Source: Prescottella defluvii (GTDB lineage: Bacteria; Actinomycetota; Actinomycetes; Mycobacteriales; Mycobacteriaceae). From it: DNA of 64,000 nucleotides. Numbering within the stretch: the first letter of the stretch is position 1; every line of letters starts with the position of its first letter. The stretch lies in assembly GCA_029690005.1 (NCBI GenBank), contig CP121458.1:5165872-5229871 (forward strand). Reading direction: 5' to 3'. The notes beneath the pieces are model-generated. The model was not told the origin of the DNA. It saw only the letters and a list, made by a program, of their open reading frames with translations, and made no database searches. The translations under genes were made by a program, and so were the position numbers. Shown piece after piece: positions 9,399 to 18,651 of the stretch.

Positions 9399-11134
9399 AT
9401 GGGTTTCTCTCTTGTCATCTCCAACGGAACAGTGGTCGACGGGACTGGTGGGGAACCGTATGTCGCCGACATCGGTGTCCGAGACGGCCGGATCGTGGCG
9501 GTCGTGCCGGGCGGCGGGCTGCATGGCGCGGACGCCGATGAGGTCATCGACGCGACCGGGTTGGTGGTGACACCCGGGTTCGTGGACATTCACACCCACT
9601 ACGACGGCCAGGTCACGTGGGATCCGATGCTGACCCCGAGCTGCTGGCACGGCGTCACCACCGCGGTGATGGGCAACTGCGGCGTCGGGTTCGCACCCGT
9701 CACCGACGACAAGCGCGAATGGCTGATCGGGCTGATGGAAGGCGTCGAGGACATTCCGGCGCCGCACTGTCGGCGGGGATCCGCTGGGACTGGGAGTCAT
9801 TCCCGGAGTACCTCGACGCGATCGAGCGGCTGCCGCTCGCGGTCGACGTCGGAACGCACGTGCCGCACGGAGCCCTGCGGGCGTACGTCATGGGTGGGCG
9901 AGGCGCACGAAACGAGCCGGCCTCCACCGAGGACATCGACCTGATGGCCAAGCTGGTGCGCGAGAGCGTCGAGGCCGGCGCGCTCGGCTTCTCGACGTCA
10001 CGCACGATCGTGCACCGGGCGATCGACGGTGAGCCTGTGCCGGGCACGTTCGCCGCGGAGGACGAACTGTTCGGGATCAGCCGGGCACTGGCCGATGCGG
10101 GTACTGGCGTCTTCGAACTGGCGCCCGCCGGGATCATGGGCGAGGATCTCGCCGCCCCCGACCGCGAACTCGACTGGATGGTGCGGCTGACCGAACTCAC
10201 CGGACGCACAGTCTGTTTCGGACTCCTTCAGCACGACGGTGCACCGGACGACTGGAAGCGGTTGCTGGACCTGTCCGCGGCCGCGTACGAGTCCGGTATT
10301 CCGCTGCGCCCTCAGGTGTCCGCTCGTCCGCTGAGCCTGCTCACCGGACTGCAGACGTTCAATCCGTTCAACACCCGTCCCAGTTACGTCGCCGCCGTCG
10401 ACCGCGAGGGCGGTGACCTCGACGCGCTGGTGGCCGCACTGCGCAACCCGACGACCCGGCGCGCAATCCTCGACGAGGCCGATTCACCCGACAACCGCAT
10501 GCCCTACCTGAGCAAGCTGGACCGGACGTTCCGCCTCGGCAACCCGCCGCAGTACGAGCCCGACCCGGACACGAACCTCGCCCGCGAGGCCGAGCGGGCC
10601 GGCAAGGATCCGTTCGAGTACATGTACGACCTGCTGATCTCGGAAGAAGGCCGCGCGCTGTTCTTCCGTCCGCTGCTGGGCTTCTCGAACTTCACCCTCG
10701 ATCCGATCCGGGAGATGCTGCTGCACCCCGCGACTGCGATCGGACTCGGCGACGGCGGCGCGCACGTCGGCGCCATCTGCGACGCGTCGAATACGACGTT
10801 CATGCTCACGCACTGGGCACGCGACCGCAGTCGCGGCGAGAAGATTCCGCTGGCGACCGCGGTGCGGAAGATGACCCTCGACACGGCGACCATCTACGGG
10901 CTCAGCGACCGCGGAGTGATCGCCGAAGGCAAGAAGGCCGACCTGAACATCATCGACTTCGAACGGCTGCAACTGAAGTCGCCGGCCATGGAGCACGACC
11001 TGCCCGGCGGGGCGCGGCGACTGCTGCAGCGCGCCGACGGGTACCGGGCCACCATCGTCTCCGGTCAGGTGGTGCTGCGTGACGGCGTCGACACCGGCGC
11101 CCGGCCGGGCGCACTGGTCCGCGGAGCACGGTGA
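9399..11134 (+). CDS. Amidohydrolase of the N-acyl-D-amino-acid deacylase type (frameshifted)
   Basis: About 578 residues after repair. It is a metal-dependent hydrolase with the amidohydrolase metal motif [12 protein letters not shown] at about residues 65-76, and a later conserved [16 protein letters not shown] with a metal-binding aspartate/histidine. The frame breaks at 9768-9770 in ATTCCGGCGCC: adding one G gives [17 protein letters not shown], the family's continuation. ATG 9399 is preceded by GAGGAG. D-aminoacylase/dihydropyrimidinase-like enzymes share this fold; the exact substrate is uncertain. It converges with the Rieske gene. Confidence 0.85.
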
Positions 11135-11140
11135 GCACCC

Positions 11141-11176
11141 GCCTGGTGGTGATCACCTCGGTGTTCACCACCAGGC
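11141..11176. terminator. Hairpin between amidohydrolase and Rieske gene
   Basis: A 12-bp perfect inverted repeat (11141-11152 with 11165-11176, 12-base loop) spans the convergent gene ends and overlaps the Rieske stop codon. Confidence 0.7.
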
Positions 11177-11527
11177 GTTGGCAGCCCTGATCGGTCGACC
11201 GGTCGGCGGCGCGTCGGAGGCCTGCAGGTAGAGCAGGCCGTCCCGTTCCTCCGACGTCCAGGACCGGATCGGGAGAAGCTTGGGCGAACCGCCGACGCAG
11301 CGTCCCTTGCCGTTCCAGCGCCAGCGGTGCGCCGGGCAGTCGATGTTGTCGCCGACGACCCGACCGTTGCTCAGATCGGCACCCATGTGCGGGCAGCGGG
11401 AGTCGAGGACGTGGATCACGCCCGCCCGGTCGGAGAAGGCCACCAGGTCGGTGTCGAACGCACGGACGGCGTGCGGTTTGCCGTCGCGAAAGTCGTCGGC
11501 GGTTCCGAGGCAGTGCCAATCCGACAC
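11165..11527 (-). CDS. Stand-alone Rieske [2Fe-2S] protein, KshA-like
   Basis: A 120-residue single-domain Rieske protein. The cluster ligands are visible in CPHMGADL and CPAHRWRW. The opening DWHCLGTADDFRDGKPHAV closely resembles the N-terminal Rieske domain of 3-ketosteroid 9-alpha-hydroxylase oxygenase (KshA), but the catalytic domain is absent and the gene ends cleanly at a terminator. GTG 11527 is chosen because AAGGAG lies seven bases upstream. It may act as a ferredoxin for a monooxygenase or be a truncated oxygenase; the sequence does not decide. Confidence 0.85.
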   Translation of the reverse strand: MSDWHCLGTADDFRDGKPHAVRAFDTDLVAFSDRAGVIHVLDSRCPHMGADLSNGRVVGDNIDCPAHRWRWNGKGRCVGGSPKLLPIRSWTSEERDGLLYLQASDAPPTGRPIRAANAWW

Positions 11528-11724
11528 GTGGTCTCCTTCTCGATGGGAACTCGATCGCGTCGCCGGTGACGGCCACGACGCGTAGCGGGACCAGTCACGG
11601 TGGCCGACCGACACGACGGACGTCAATCCCGAGACCCGGCCAGTGGAATCTTCCGCCGACGCCCTCCGTGCCACGACCGCGCGGATGAATGCGCTCCCGC
11701 CGCGCAGCCCGAAACACGAAGTTC

Positions 11725-11745
11725 TACTATCTGCGTATGTACGCA
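11725..11745 (+). promoter_or_regulatory. Promoter and ArsR operator over the start of the arsR-cdf operon
   Basis: A TACTAT -10 box (11725-11730) lies seven bases before the A of the ATG, which suggests a leaderless mRNA. A palindrome TGCGTA-TG-TACGCA (11732-11745) straddles the start codon. ArsR/SmtB repressors bind such imperfect 12-2-12-type dyads over promoters, so this is the likely autoregulatory operator. Confidence 0.6.
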
Positions 11746-12150
11746 AGTAATGGACCATGCCGACGGAAGCTCGACGACGACCAGGTCGGTCTGGTCGTCG
11801 AGGTGTTCCGCATGCTTGCGGACGGAACCCGAGTCCGGCTGTTGTGGGCCTTGGTCGATCGGGAGTTGTCGGTGACCGAATTAGCCGACCACGTGGGCAA
11901 GCCTGCCCCGTCCGTGTCACAGCACCTGGCCAAGCTCCGGATGGCGCGCCTGGTCCGAACCAGGCGCGAGGGGACCACAATCTTCTACAGCCTCGAAAAC
12001 GAGCACATCAGGCAGTTGGTGACCGACGCCGTCTTCAACGCCGAGCACGCCGGGCCGGAGGTGCCGGGCCACCACCGCGGCGACGCCGGACTCCACGCAT
12101 TGCACGAAGGGTCCGCCAAACACTCCGATCGACAGGCGGAAGCCACGTGA
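11737..12150 (+). CDS. ArsR/SmtB-family metal-sensing repressor
   Basis: A 137-residue winged-helix repressor. The recognition helix region is SVTELADHVGKPAPSVSQHLAKLR, followed by the wing RTRREGTTIFYSL. The C-terminus is rich in histidine and acidic residues (HAGPEVPGHHRGDAGLHALH), as in zinc/cobalt/nickel sensors such as NmtR, KmtR and SmtB, which use C-terminal histidines. It overlaps the following CDF exporter by four bases, so metal release of the repressor should switch on efflux. Which metal is sensed is inference. Confidence 0.88.
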   Translation: MYASNGPCRRKLDDDQVGLVVEVFRMLADGTRVRLLWALVDRELSVTELADHVGKPAPSVSQHLAKLRMARLVRTRREGTTIFYSLENEHIRQLVTDAVFNAEHAGPEVPGHHRGDAGLHALHEGSAKHSDRQAEAT

Positions 12151-13163
12151 CGACCCACCACGACGATCACGGCCACGGGCACGGGCACGGGCACGGACAC
12201 GGACATTCAGGTTTCATCGGCGCCCTGAGAGACGTGTTCGCGCCGCACAGCCACGATTCGGCCGACAGCATCGATTCCGTCCTCGAGACGAGCAGCGTCG
12301 GCATCCGCGCCGTCAAGATCAGCCTGGTGGTCTTGGCGGTGACGGCCGCGATTCAGGTCGTCGTCGTCGCACTGTCCGGGTCCGTCGCACTGGCCGCGGA
12401 CACGGTGCACAACTTCTCCGACGCGCTGACCGCCATCCCCCTGTGGATCGCGTTCGCGCTCGGACGTCGCGCCGCGACCAAACGATTCACGTACGGCTTC
12501 GGCCGGGCCGAAGACCTCGCCGGGCTGTTCGTCCTGGCGATGATCGCCCTGTCCGCGGTGATCGCCGGCGTCGAGTCCGTACGGCGACTGATCAACCCGG
12601 TACCCATCGAAAACCTCGGCTGGGTCGCACTGGCCGGGCTGGTCGGGTTCATCGGCAACGAACTCGTCGCCGTCTATCGGATCCGGGTCGGTCGGCGCAT
12701 CGGTTCGGCCGCCCTCGTGGCGGACGGCCTTCACGCTCGGACAGACGGATTCACCTCGCTGGCTGTGCTTTTCGGTGCCGGAGGCGTGGCACTCGGGTTC
12801 CCCGTCGCCGATCCCGTCATCGGAATCCTGATCACCATCGCGATCGTCATGGTCCTGCGTACAGCCACCCGGGACGTCGTCCGGCGTCTGTTGGACGGTG
12901 TCGATCCCGAACTCGTGACCTCAGCCGAACACGCGTTGTCCTGCCGGCCCGGCGTGGACCGCGTTCGCAGTCTCAAGATGCGCTGGATCGGTCACCGACT
13001 GCACGCCGATGTGGAACTCGACGTCGATCCCGAACTCAGCCTGAGCGACGCTCACTCCATCGCTCATGATGCCGAGAAGGTCCTGGTCTCCGGTGTTCCA
13101 CGCCTCACGACAGCACTCGTACACGCATATCCCGCCCACCGAACCGAGATGCGGGCCACCTGA
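12147..13163 (+). CDS. Cation diffusion facilitator (zinc/cobalt exporter, CzcD type)
   Basis: A 338-residue CDF exporter with six membrane helices and a cytoplasmic C-terminal dimerisation domain. The two HxxxD metal-site motifs are present: HNFSD in TM2 and HARTD in TM5. The N-terminus is a flexible histidine-glycine tail (about seven HG repeats) encoded by a tandem CACGGN repeat. GTG 12147 overlaps the ArsR stop. It expels divalent metal in exchange for protons; zinc is the most likely cargo from family knowledge. Confidence 0.92.
   Translation: MTTHHDDHGHGHGHGHGHGHSGFIGALRDVFAPHSHDSADSIDSVLETSSVGIRAVKISLVVLAVTAAIQVVVVALSGSVALAADTVHNFSDALTAIPLWIAFALGRRAATKRFTYGFGRAEDLAGLFVLAMIALSAVIAGVESVRRLINPVPIENLGWVALAGLVGFIGNELVAVYRIRVGRRIGSAALVADGLHARTDGFTSLAVLFGAGGVALGFPVADPVIGILITIAIVMVLRTATRDVVRRLLDGVDPELVTSAEHALSCRPGVDRVRSLKMRWIGHRLHADVELDVDPELSLSDAHSIAHDAEKVLVSGVPRLTTALVHAYPAHRTEMRAT
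12168..12206 (+). repeat. CACGGN hexanucleotide tandem repeat encoding a His-Gly tail
   Basis: Six and a half in-frame copies of a CAC-GGN unit at the 5' end of the CDF exporter gene. Copy-number change would lengthen or shorten the metal-binding tail in steps of two residues without a frameshift. Confidence 0.85.
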
Positions 13164-13187
13164 CAACCTCTGTCCTGATCAACAACA

Positions 13188-14962
13188 TCACATCGACCGC
13201 AGGTCGCCCTCGCGGTCGCGGCCCATCCCGAGCCGTTCGGGTGCGTGCATGCGAGTGAAGATCCGCCCCACCTCACGCGGAATCTGCCGCCGCGTTGCGA
13301 GACTCACCACCACCATCGCCGCGAACGACAGCGGCACGCTCACCGCGGCCGGGTAACCGATCAGCGCCGCCGGCCAGCCGTGCCACAGCTCGTCGGACAC
13401 CGCGTCGACGACGGCGAGCAGCGCCGCTCCCCCGCCGACCACGATCCCGACCGTCAACCCCGCGGCCGCCCCGGCCGCCGTCAGCCCCCGCCACCAGATG
13501 CCGAGCACCAGCAGGGGACACAGCGTGGACGCCGCGACCGCGAACACCAGCCCCACCGACCGCGAGAGGTCGAACGCCGTGGCGCCGAGGGCCAGCACCA
13601 GCGGCACCGCGCCGGCGACGAGCGCCGCCACGCGGAAGTCCCGCACCCGCCCGCGCAGGACGTCGGTGCTGACGACGCCGGCGATGCTCACCAGCAGCCC
13701 CGACGACGTCGACAGGAACGCCGCGATCGCGCCCGCCGCGACGAGCGCGGCCAGCAACTGTCCGCCCCAGCCCGACAGCACCGACCCCGGCAGCAGCAGG
13801 ACGGCCGCGTCGGAGGTGCCGGTGATGAGCAGTTGCGGCACGTACAGCCGCGCGAACACGCCGAGCAGCACCGGGAACACGTAGAACACGCCGACGAGCG
13901 CGATCACCACCAGCGACGTCAGCCGCGCGGCCCGGCCGTCCGGATTGGTGTAGAAGCGGACCAGGACGTGCGGCAACCCTATCGCGCCGAGAAACGTCGC
14001 GAGGATCAGCGAGTACACCTGATAGAGCGGGTGAGGGCCGCCGAATCCGCCGCCTGGCTCGACCCATCCGGCGCCGTCCGCCGGGGCCCCGGCGACGACG
14101 GGAACTGGAGATCCCGCGGGCAGCACGAGCGTCGTGCCCTTCCCCAGTTCGTGCCGGCCCGTGCCGAGTTGCACGGCACCCGACATCTCGCGGCCGTCGA
14201 GTCGGCCGTCGACGGTGACGTCGGTCGGCTTCGCGACCTGCACGACGACGTCGGTGGTGACGTCCACCGACGTCTGCACCGCGACCGTCGGCGGGGCGGG
14301 CTCACCGACCGGTTTCTCGTTGGCGAACCAGTGCACCGAGAGCACCACCACCGGCACCGCGACGGCGGTGAACTTGAGCCAGTACTGGAAGCCCTGCACG
14401 AAGGTGATCGACCGCATCCCGCCGCCGACGACGTTGCCGATCACGATCGCCCCGACGACTGCGACGCCCACCCACCGGGCAACCCCAGCAGGATGTTCAG
14501 TGTCAGTCCGGCGCCCTGGAACTGCGGGACCATGTACAGGCCGCACACGAGGGCGACGACCACCATCGCGACCCGGCGCACCCGTACCGAACCGAGCCGG
14601 AACTCCGCGAAGTCGGGCACCGTGTAGGCGCCGGACCGGCGCAGCGGCGCCGCGACGAACAGCAGCAGGCCCAGATAGCCCGCGGTGAACCCGATCGGGT
14701 ACCACAGCGCATCCGCGCCGTACTTCGCGATCAGCCCGGCCACACCCAGAAACGAAGCCGCCGAAAGGTATTCGCCGGAGATCGCGGCCGCGTTCCACCC
14801 CGGCCCCACGCTGCGGGACGCGACGAGGAAGTCGGATGTGGTGCGCGCCAGGCGAACCCCGTAGATGCCGATACCGACGGTGGCCGCGGCGGCGACGACC
14901 AGCGCCAGCACCGTGAGGAGGGGAATCGGTTGTCCGGTCATCGGCATCACCTCGTCGACCAC
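13188..14962 (-). CDS. Second SSS-family solute:cation symporter (frameshifted)
   Basis: About 590 residues. The same family as the symporter at 7.1-8.7 kb: ISGEYLSAASFLGVAG near the N-terminus and GAIGLPHVLVRFYTNPDG in the middle are near-copies of that protein's motifs. Between them is a hydrophilic extracytoplasmic insertion of roughly 85 residues (plus-strand 14050-14330), longer than in the first symporter. The frame breaks at the CCCC run 14483-14486; one extra G gives LLGVARWVGVAVVG. It is the last gene of an overlapping operon with a LytS/LytTR pair. The start is GTG 14962 or ATG 14947; the latter has a weak GAGG site. Confidence 0.85.
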
Positions 14963-14966
14963 ATCG

Positions 14967-15358
14967 CTAGTCGTCGACCAGATCGGTGAAGTCCTGCTCG
15001 TTGCGCTCGGCGGCGCGGATGTAGAACCGACCGGCCGCCAACAGGATCGGTACGGGCAGGCAGATCGCGAGGAGCCAGGGCAGACGGATCCCGAGGACTG
15101 CGACGTCGGCGACGGCCGGGAAGGCGACCAGCAACAGCGGGATCGCCCCGAACAGCAGTCCCACCACCAGCGCGACGCGCAGCGCCAGGCTCAGCTGGGC
15201 ACGGACGAGTCCGCGGATCATCGCGTCGCCGACCTCGGTCTGTTCCTGGACCTCGACCCGGGTCCGCACCATGCGGGCGCCGCGCCGCTGCGCCAGCACC
15301 ACCCGCTCGCGCGGCGGCGCCGCCCGTCCATACGGAGGGACGGCACCCCCGAGGTCAC
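14967..15358 (-). CDS. Small two-helix membrane protein, probable symporter partner (frameshifted)
   Basis: About 130 residues with two membrane helices (LSLALRVALVVGLLFGAIPLL and LPWLLAICLPVPILLAAG) and a C-terminus RNEQDFTDLVDD. Size, topology and its place just upstream of an SSS symporter make it the counterpart of the DUF485 protein in the other cluster, though sequence similarity is weak. GTG 15358 overlaps the response-regulator stop (GTGA). The frame must then gain one G in the GGGGG run (15346-15350) to give VTSGGAVPPYGRAAPPRERV and join the long frame. Confidence 0.75.
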
Positions 15359-16176
15359 CGCGACGTCCAGGTCTGGCGCGGCCCGCGGATCAGCCGGTCC
15401 TTGAGTTCGCGCGTGTGACGACGGCTCACCGGCAGTTCCACGGCCGGGGCGTCGCCCTGCGGCCGCAGGCACACCACCAGCCCGGACCCGACGCTGCGGA
15501 TGCCGGTCACCTCTCCGAGCGAGACCAGGTACGAGCGGTGCACGCGCAGGAAACCGGCGTCGGACCAGCGGCTTTCGAGTGACGAGATGGGGATGCGCAC
15601 CAGGTGCGATCCGGAGGCGGTGTGCAGGCGGGCGTAGTCGCCGTCGGCCTCGACCCACTTCACGGTCGACCGCGGCACCAGCGTGGTGACCCCGCCGAGT
15701 TCCACCGGGATCACCTCGTCGGCCGACGCCTCGTCGTCGCTCTCGTCGCGTGCGCGGCGCCGCCGTTCGACGATGCGACGCACCGACTCCGCGAGACGCT
15801 CCTCCCGCAGCGGCTTGAGGAGGTAGTCGACCGCACCGAGATCGAACGCCGCCACCGCGCGGTCCTCGTGCGCGGTCACGAACACCACCGACGGCGGATT
15901 GGCGAACTGCATCAGGATCCCGGCCAGCTCGAGTCCGTCGAGACCGGGCATGTTGATGTCGAGGAACACCGCGTCGATGCCGCCGTCGCGCAGGATTCGC
16001 AGCGCGGTCGTCGCGTCGCCGGCGGTGCGGATCTCGCCGATCTCGTCGCGGGCGCGCAGCAGGAAGGCGAGCTCGTCGAGAGCAGGGCGTTCGTCGTCGA
16101 CTGCCAGCACGGTCAGGAGGCCATCTGCGGGCCCGTCAGGGGTCTCTTTCACAACGGATCCATCGTGCCATGTCAC
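15355..16176 (-). CDS. LytTR-family response regulator
   Basis: A 273-residue response regulator. The receiver domain has VLAVDDE and the phosphoacceptor aspartate in AVFLDINMPGLDGL; the lysine is in DYLLKPL. The C-terminal LytTR DNA-binding domain includes VKWVEADGDYARLHT and FLRVHRSYLVSL. It overlaps the sensor kinase stop upstream (GTGA) and the small membrane gene downstream (GTGA). The E. coli BtsR and YpdB regulators of this type switch on pyruvate transporters in response to carboxylates, which fits the symporter downstream; the link is inference. Confidence 0.92.
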   Translation of the reverse strand: MTWHDGSVVKETPDGPADGLLTVLAVDDERPALDELAFLLRARDEIGEIRTAGDATTALRILRDGGIDAVFLDINMPGLDGLELAGILMQFANPPSVVFVTAHEDRAVAAFDLGAVDYLLKPLREERLAESVRRIVERRRRARDESDDEASADEVIPVELGGVTTLVPRSTVKWVEADGDYARLHTASGSHLVRIPISSLESRWSDAGFLRVHRSYLVSLGEVTGIRSVGSGLVVCLRPQGDAPAVELPVSRRHTRELKDRLIRGPRQTWTSR

Positions 16177-17419
16177 GTCCCGACCCGGTCGAGGCGGGCC
16201 GAACGGTCGGGATCAGGCCCGGATCCCGGACGGAACTTCGGCACCCGCATGCTGACCTTGGTACCGGCGCCGGGTGCGGTCTCCACGACCAGGCCGTAGT
16301 CGTTGCCGAACGCCGCCCGCAGCCGGTCGTCGACGTTCGCGAGCCCCACGTGTGCGGCCTCGGACGTGCTCGGTCCGCCGGTCCCCGAGGTGACGGCGTC
16401 CAGCTCCCCTGAGCGCAGCAGCTCCGGGTCCATGCCGACGCCGTCGTCCTCGACGCTGATGATGCAGTCCGGGCCGGCGTCGGACGCGACGATCGTGACG
16501 GTGCCGCCGTCCGGCTTCCCGGACAGCCCGTGCCGCACCGCGTTCTCCACCAGCGGCTGCAGCGCCAGGAAGGGCAGCACGACACTGAGCACCTCGGGCG
16601 CGATCTGCAGCCGCACCTCGAGGTTGTCACCGAACCGGGCCCGCTCCAGGGTGAGGTAGCGGTCGATGTTGCGCAGTTCGTCCGCGAGGACCGTGTACTC
16701 GCCCGCCGACCGGAACGAATAGCGCGTGAAGTCGGCGAACTCGAGCACGAGTTCGCGGGCGCGGTCGGGGTCGGTCCGGACGAACGACGCGATCGTGCCG
16801 AGCGCGTTGTAGATGAAGTGTGGGCTGATCTGCGCGCGCAGCGCGCGCACCTCGGCACGATCGAGTCGGGCGCGGGAGGCGTCGAGTTCGGCCAGCTCTA
16901 TCTGGCTGCACGCGTACCGCGCCACCTCGGTGAGCGCGCCCAGCATCGCCGGGCCCGGCTCCGCGGTGGTGACCACCCCCAGCACCCGACGACGCCGGTG
17001 TGCTCGATCAGCAGCGGCTGCGCGACGACCGCGCGCACGTCGTGGTCGCCGGACGCGCGCTCGAGATCACCGTGCCCCACCAGCACCCGGCGGCCACCGG
17101 CGATCGCCCGCGCCGCCGCCGCGACGAACTGGTCCGACAGCGCCTCGTGCGGGCCGTTCCACGCGAGCAGTGCGCCGTCCGGGCCGGCGATCGCGAGGGA
17201 CTCGGCACCAGTCAGGCTGCGCAGGTGCGGTGCCGCCTCCCGGGACGACGCCTCGTCCAGCCCGCGGCGCAGCGGCCCGGCCGCGAGCGACGCGGTGTGC
17301 AGCGTGTCGTGGACGGCCCGCTCGGCCGGCGTGGTGAGCACCCGCCGCGTGCGCATCGCGACGACCGTGGCCAGCACGGCGACCACGACCACCAGCGCGG
17401 TCCACAGCACCACGCTCAC
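16173..17419 (-). CDS. LytS-type sensor histidine kinase (frameshifted)
   Basis: About 415 residues: one N-terminal membrane helix (LWTALVVVVAVLATVVAM), a GAF-like sensor region, then a His_kinase domain with the phosphoacceptor in RAQISPHFIYNAL and an ATPase core with NAVRHGL and DDGVGMDP. The frame breaks at 16985-16987 (plus strand CCC); adding one G gives VVGVLGVVTTAEPGP. GTG 17419 overlaps the lipase stop. With only one membrane helix, the signal is probably cytoplasmic or membrane-derived, unlike the multi-helix 5TM-LYT sensors of E. coli BtsS. Confidence 0.88.
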
Positions 17420-18616
17420 GGGGCCGCCTGCCCGGCGCACGTGTTCACGATCGGCGCGCCGGTGAACCGTCCGACGACCCAGTCGATCGCGCCGGGCACC
17501 GCGCGCGAATCGGCGTGCACGTCGTCGGCCCGGTATCGCAACTCGATCGCATCGCCGAGCCCACACGCGCGGCCGACCGCGGCGGTGGTCCAGTCGGGGC
17601 GGATCAGGTTGTCGCGACCGGCGACCACCACCAGCATCGGCGCCGCGGCGCGGCGCTGCGGCAACGCGTCCTGCGCGAGCCACTCGTGCATGCGCACCAC
17701 GTCGTCGGTACTGCGCGGGATCGTGTCGGCCGGGGTGACGCTGAGCGCCACCGACAGCTTCCTCGACGCGAGCGGTCCTGTGCACGAGCGCATCACGTCC
17801 CGATTCTCGGCGAGCGGCCCGCGGATGTAAGCGCTCGCGTCGAGGTCGGGGTGTGCCACCGCCAGGCCGTCGAGCAGCATCGGCAGGAACAGCTGTTGCG
17901 GCGCATCGAGATTCGGTGGCCCGTCGGAGACGATCGGGGTGAGATCCGCGGGCGGGGACAGGCTCGCGGCGCCGACGAACTCGAGTCCGTCACCGTACTG
18001 CGCCGCCTGCTCGGCGGCCGCCCACGACGCCTGCCCACCCTGCGAGACCCCGATCGCCGCCCATCGCGGCGAGGCCTCCGGGACGAGGAACCGCGCGGCC
18101 CGGACCGCGTCGATCAGGTTGTGCGCGGCCGTGATCGGCTCGAAGGGTAGGGATGCGGCCCGCCGGTGCCCAGGCCCTCGTAGTCGGTGACCGCGACGAC
18201 CGCGCCACGGGCCAGCAGATCCCGGACCAGCCCGCCCGACCCCAGCAGGTCGGGGTCGCGCGACGGTGCGCACTCGTCCAGCAGGCCGGTCGTCGGATGA
18301 CCCACCGTCACGATCGGCCACCCACCCGGCGGCGCCTGCCCGGGCGGCACGACAGGGTGCCCGACACCTCGGTCCCGCGGCCGTCGATCCCCGACGTCGA
18401 CCGGTAGAGGATCCGATGGCCGGACAGCCCCGTGCCGGCGAACGGCTCCGCCGACGTCACGAGGCCCCGGTCCGCCGGATCCGGCAGCGCGATCGCCGCG
18501 GTACCGGTCGCGGTACTGGTCCTGATCCCGGCGTCCGGCTCCCCCGCTGTCGCCGAGCAGCCCGCGACCGCCGTCGCGCACGCGAGCGCGACGAGCACCA
18601 TCCTGATTCGGGTCAC
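17416..18616 (-). CDS. Secreted lipoprotein lipase, LIP family (two frameshifts)
   Basis: About 400 residues. A lipoprotein signal ends in the lipobox AVAGC. The alpha/beta-hydrolase nucleophile motif is GVSQGG and the late RADDVHADS carries the candidate catalytic histidine. The family is the secretory lipase (LIP) group common in mycolata. Frames break at 18355-18357 (one base restores GTPVVPPGQAPPGGWP) and at 18145-18147 (one C restores HPYPFEPITAAHN). GTG 18616 or ATG 18601 could start it. The stop overlaps the kinase start, so lipase and sensor system may be co-transcribed. Confidence 0.82.
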
Positions 18617-18651
18617 GGCTCGATTGTGCCCGCCGCGGGCAGCGGAGCGGA

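Noticed and set aside
12168-12206. The CACGGN repeat as a CRISPR or minisatellite locus.
   Set aside because: It is short, unspaced, in frame and codes for a His-Gly tail common in CDF exporters.
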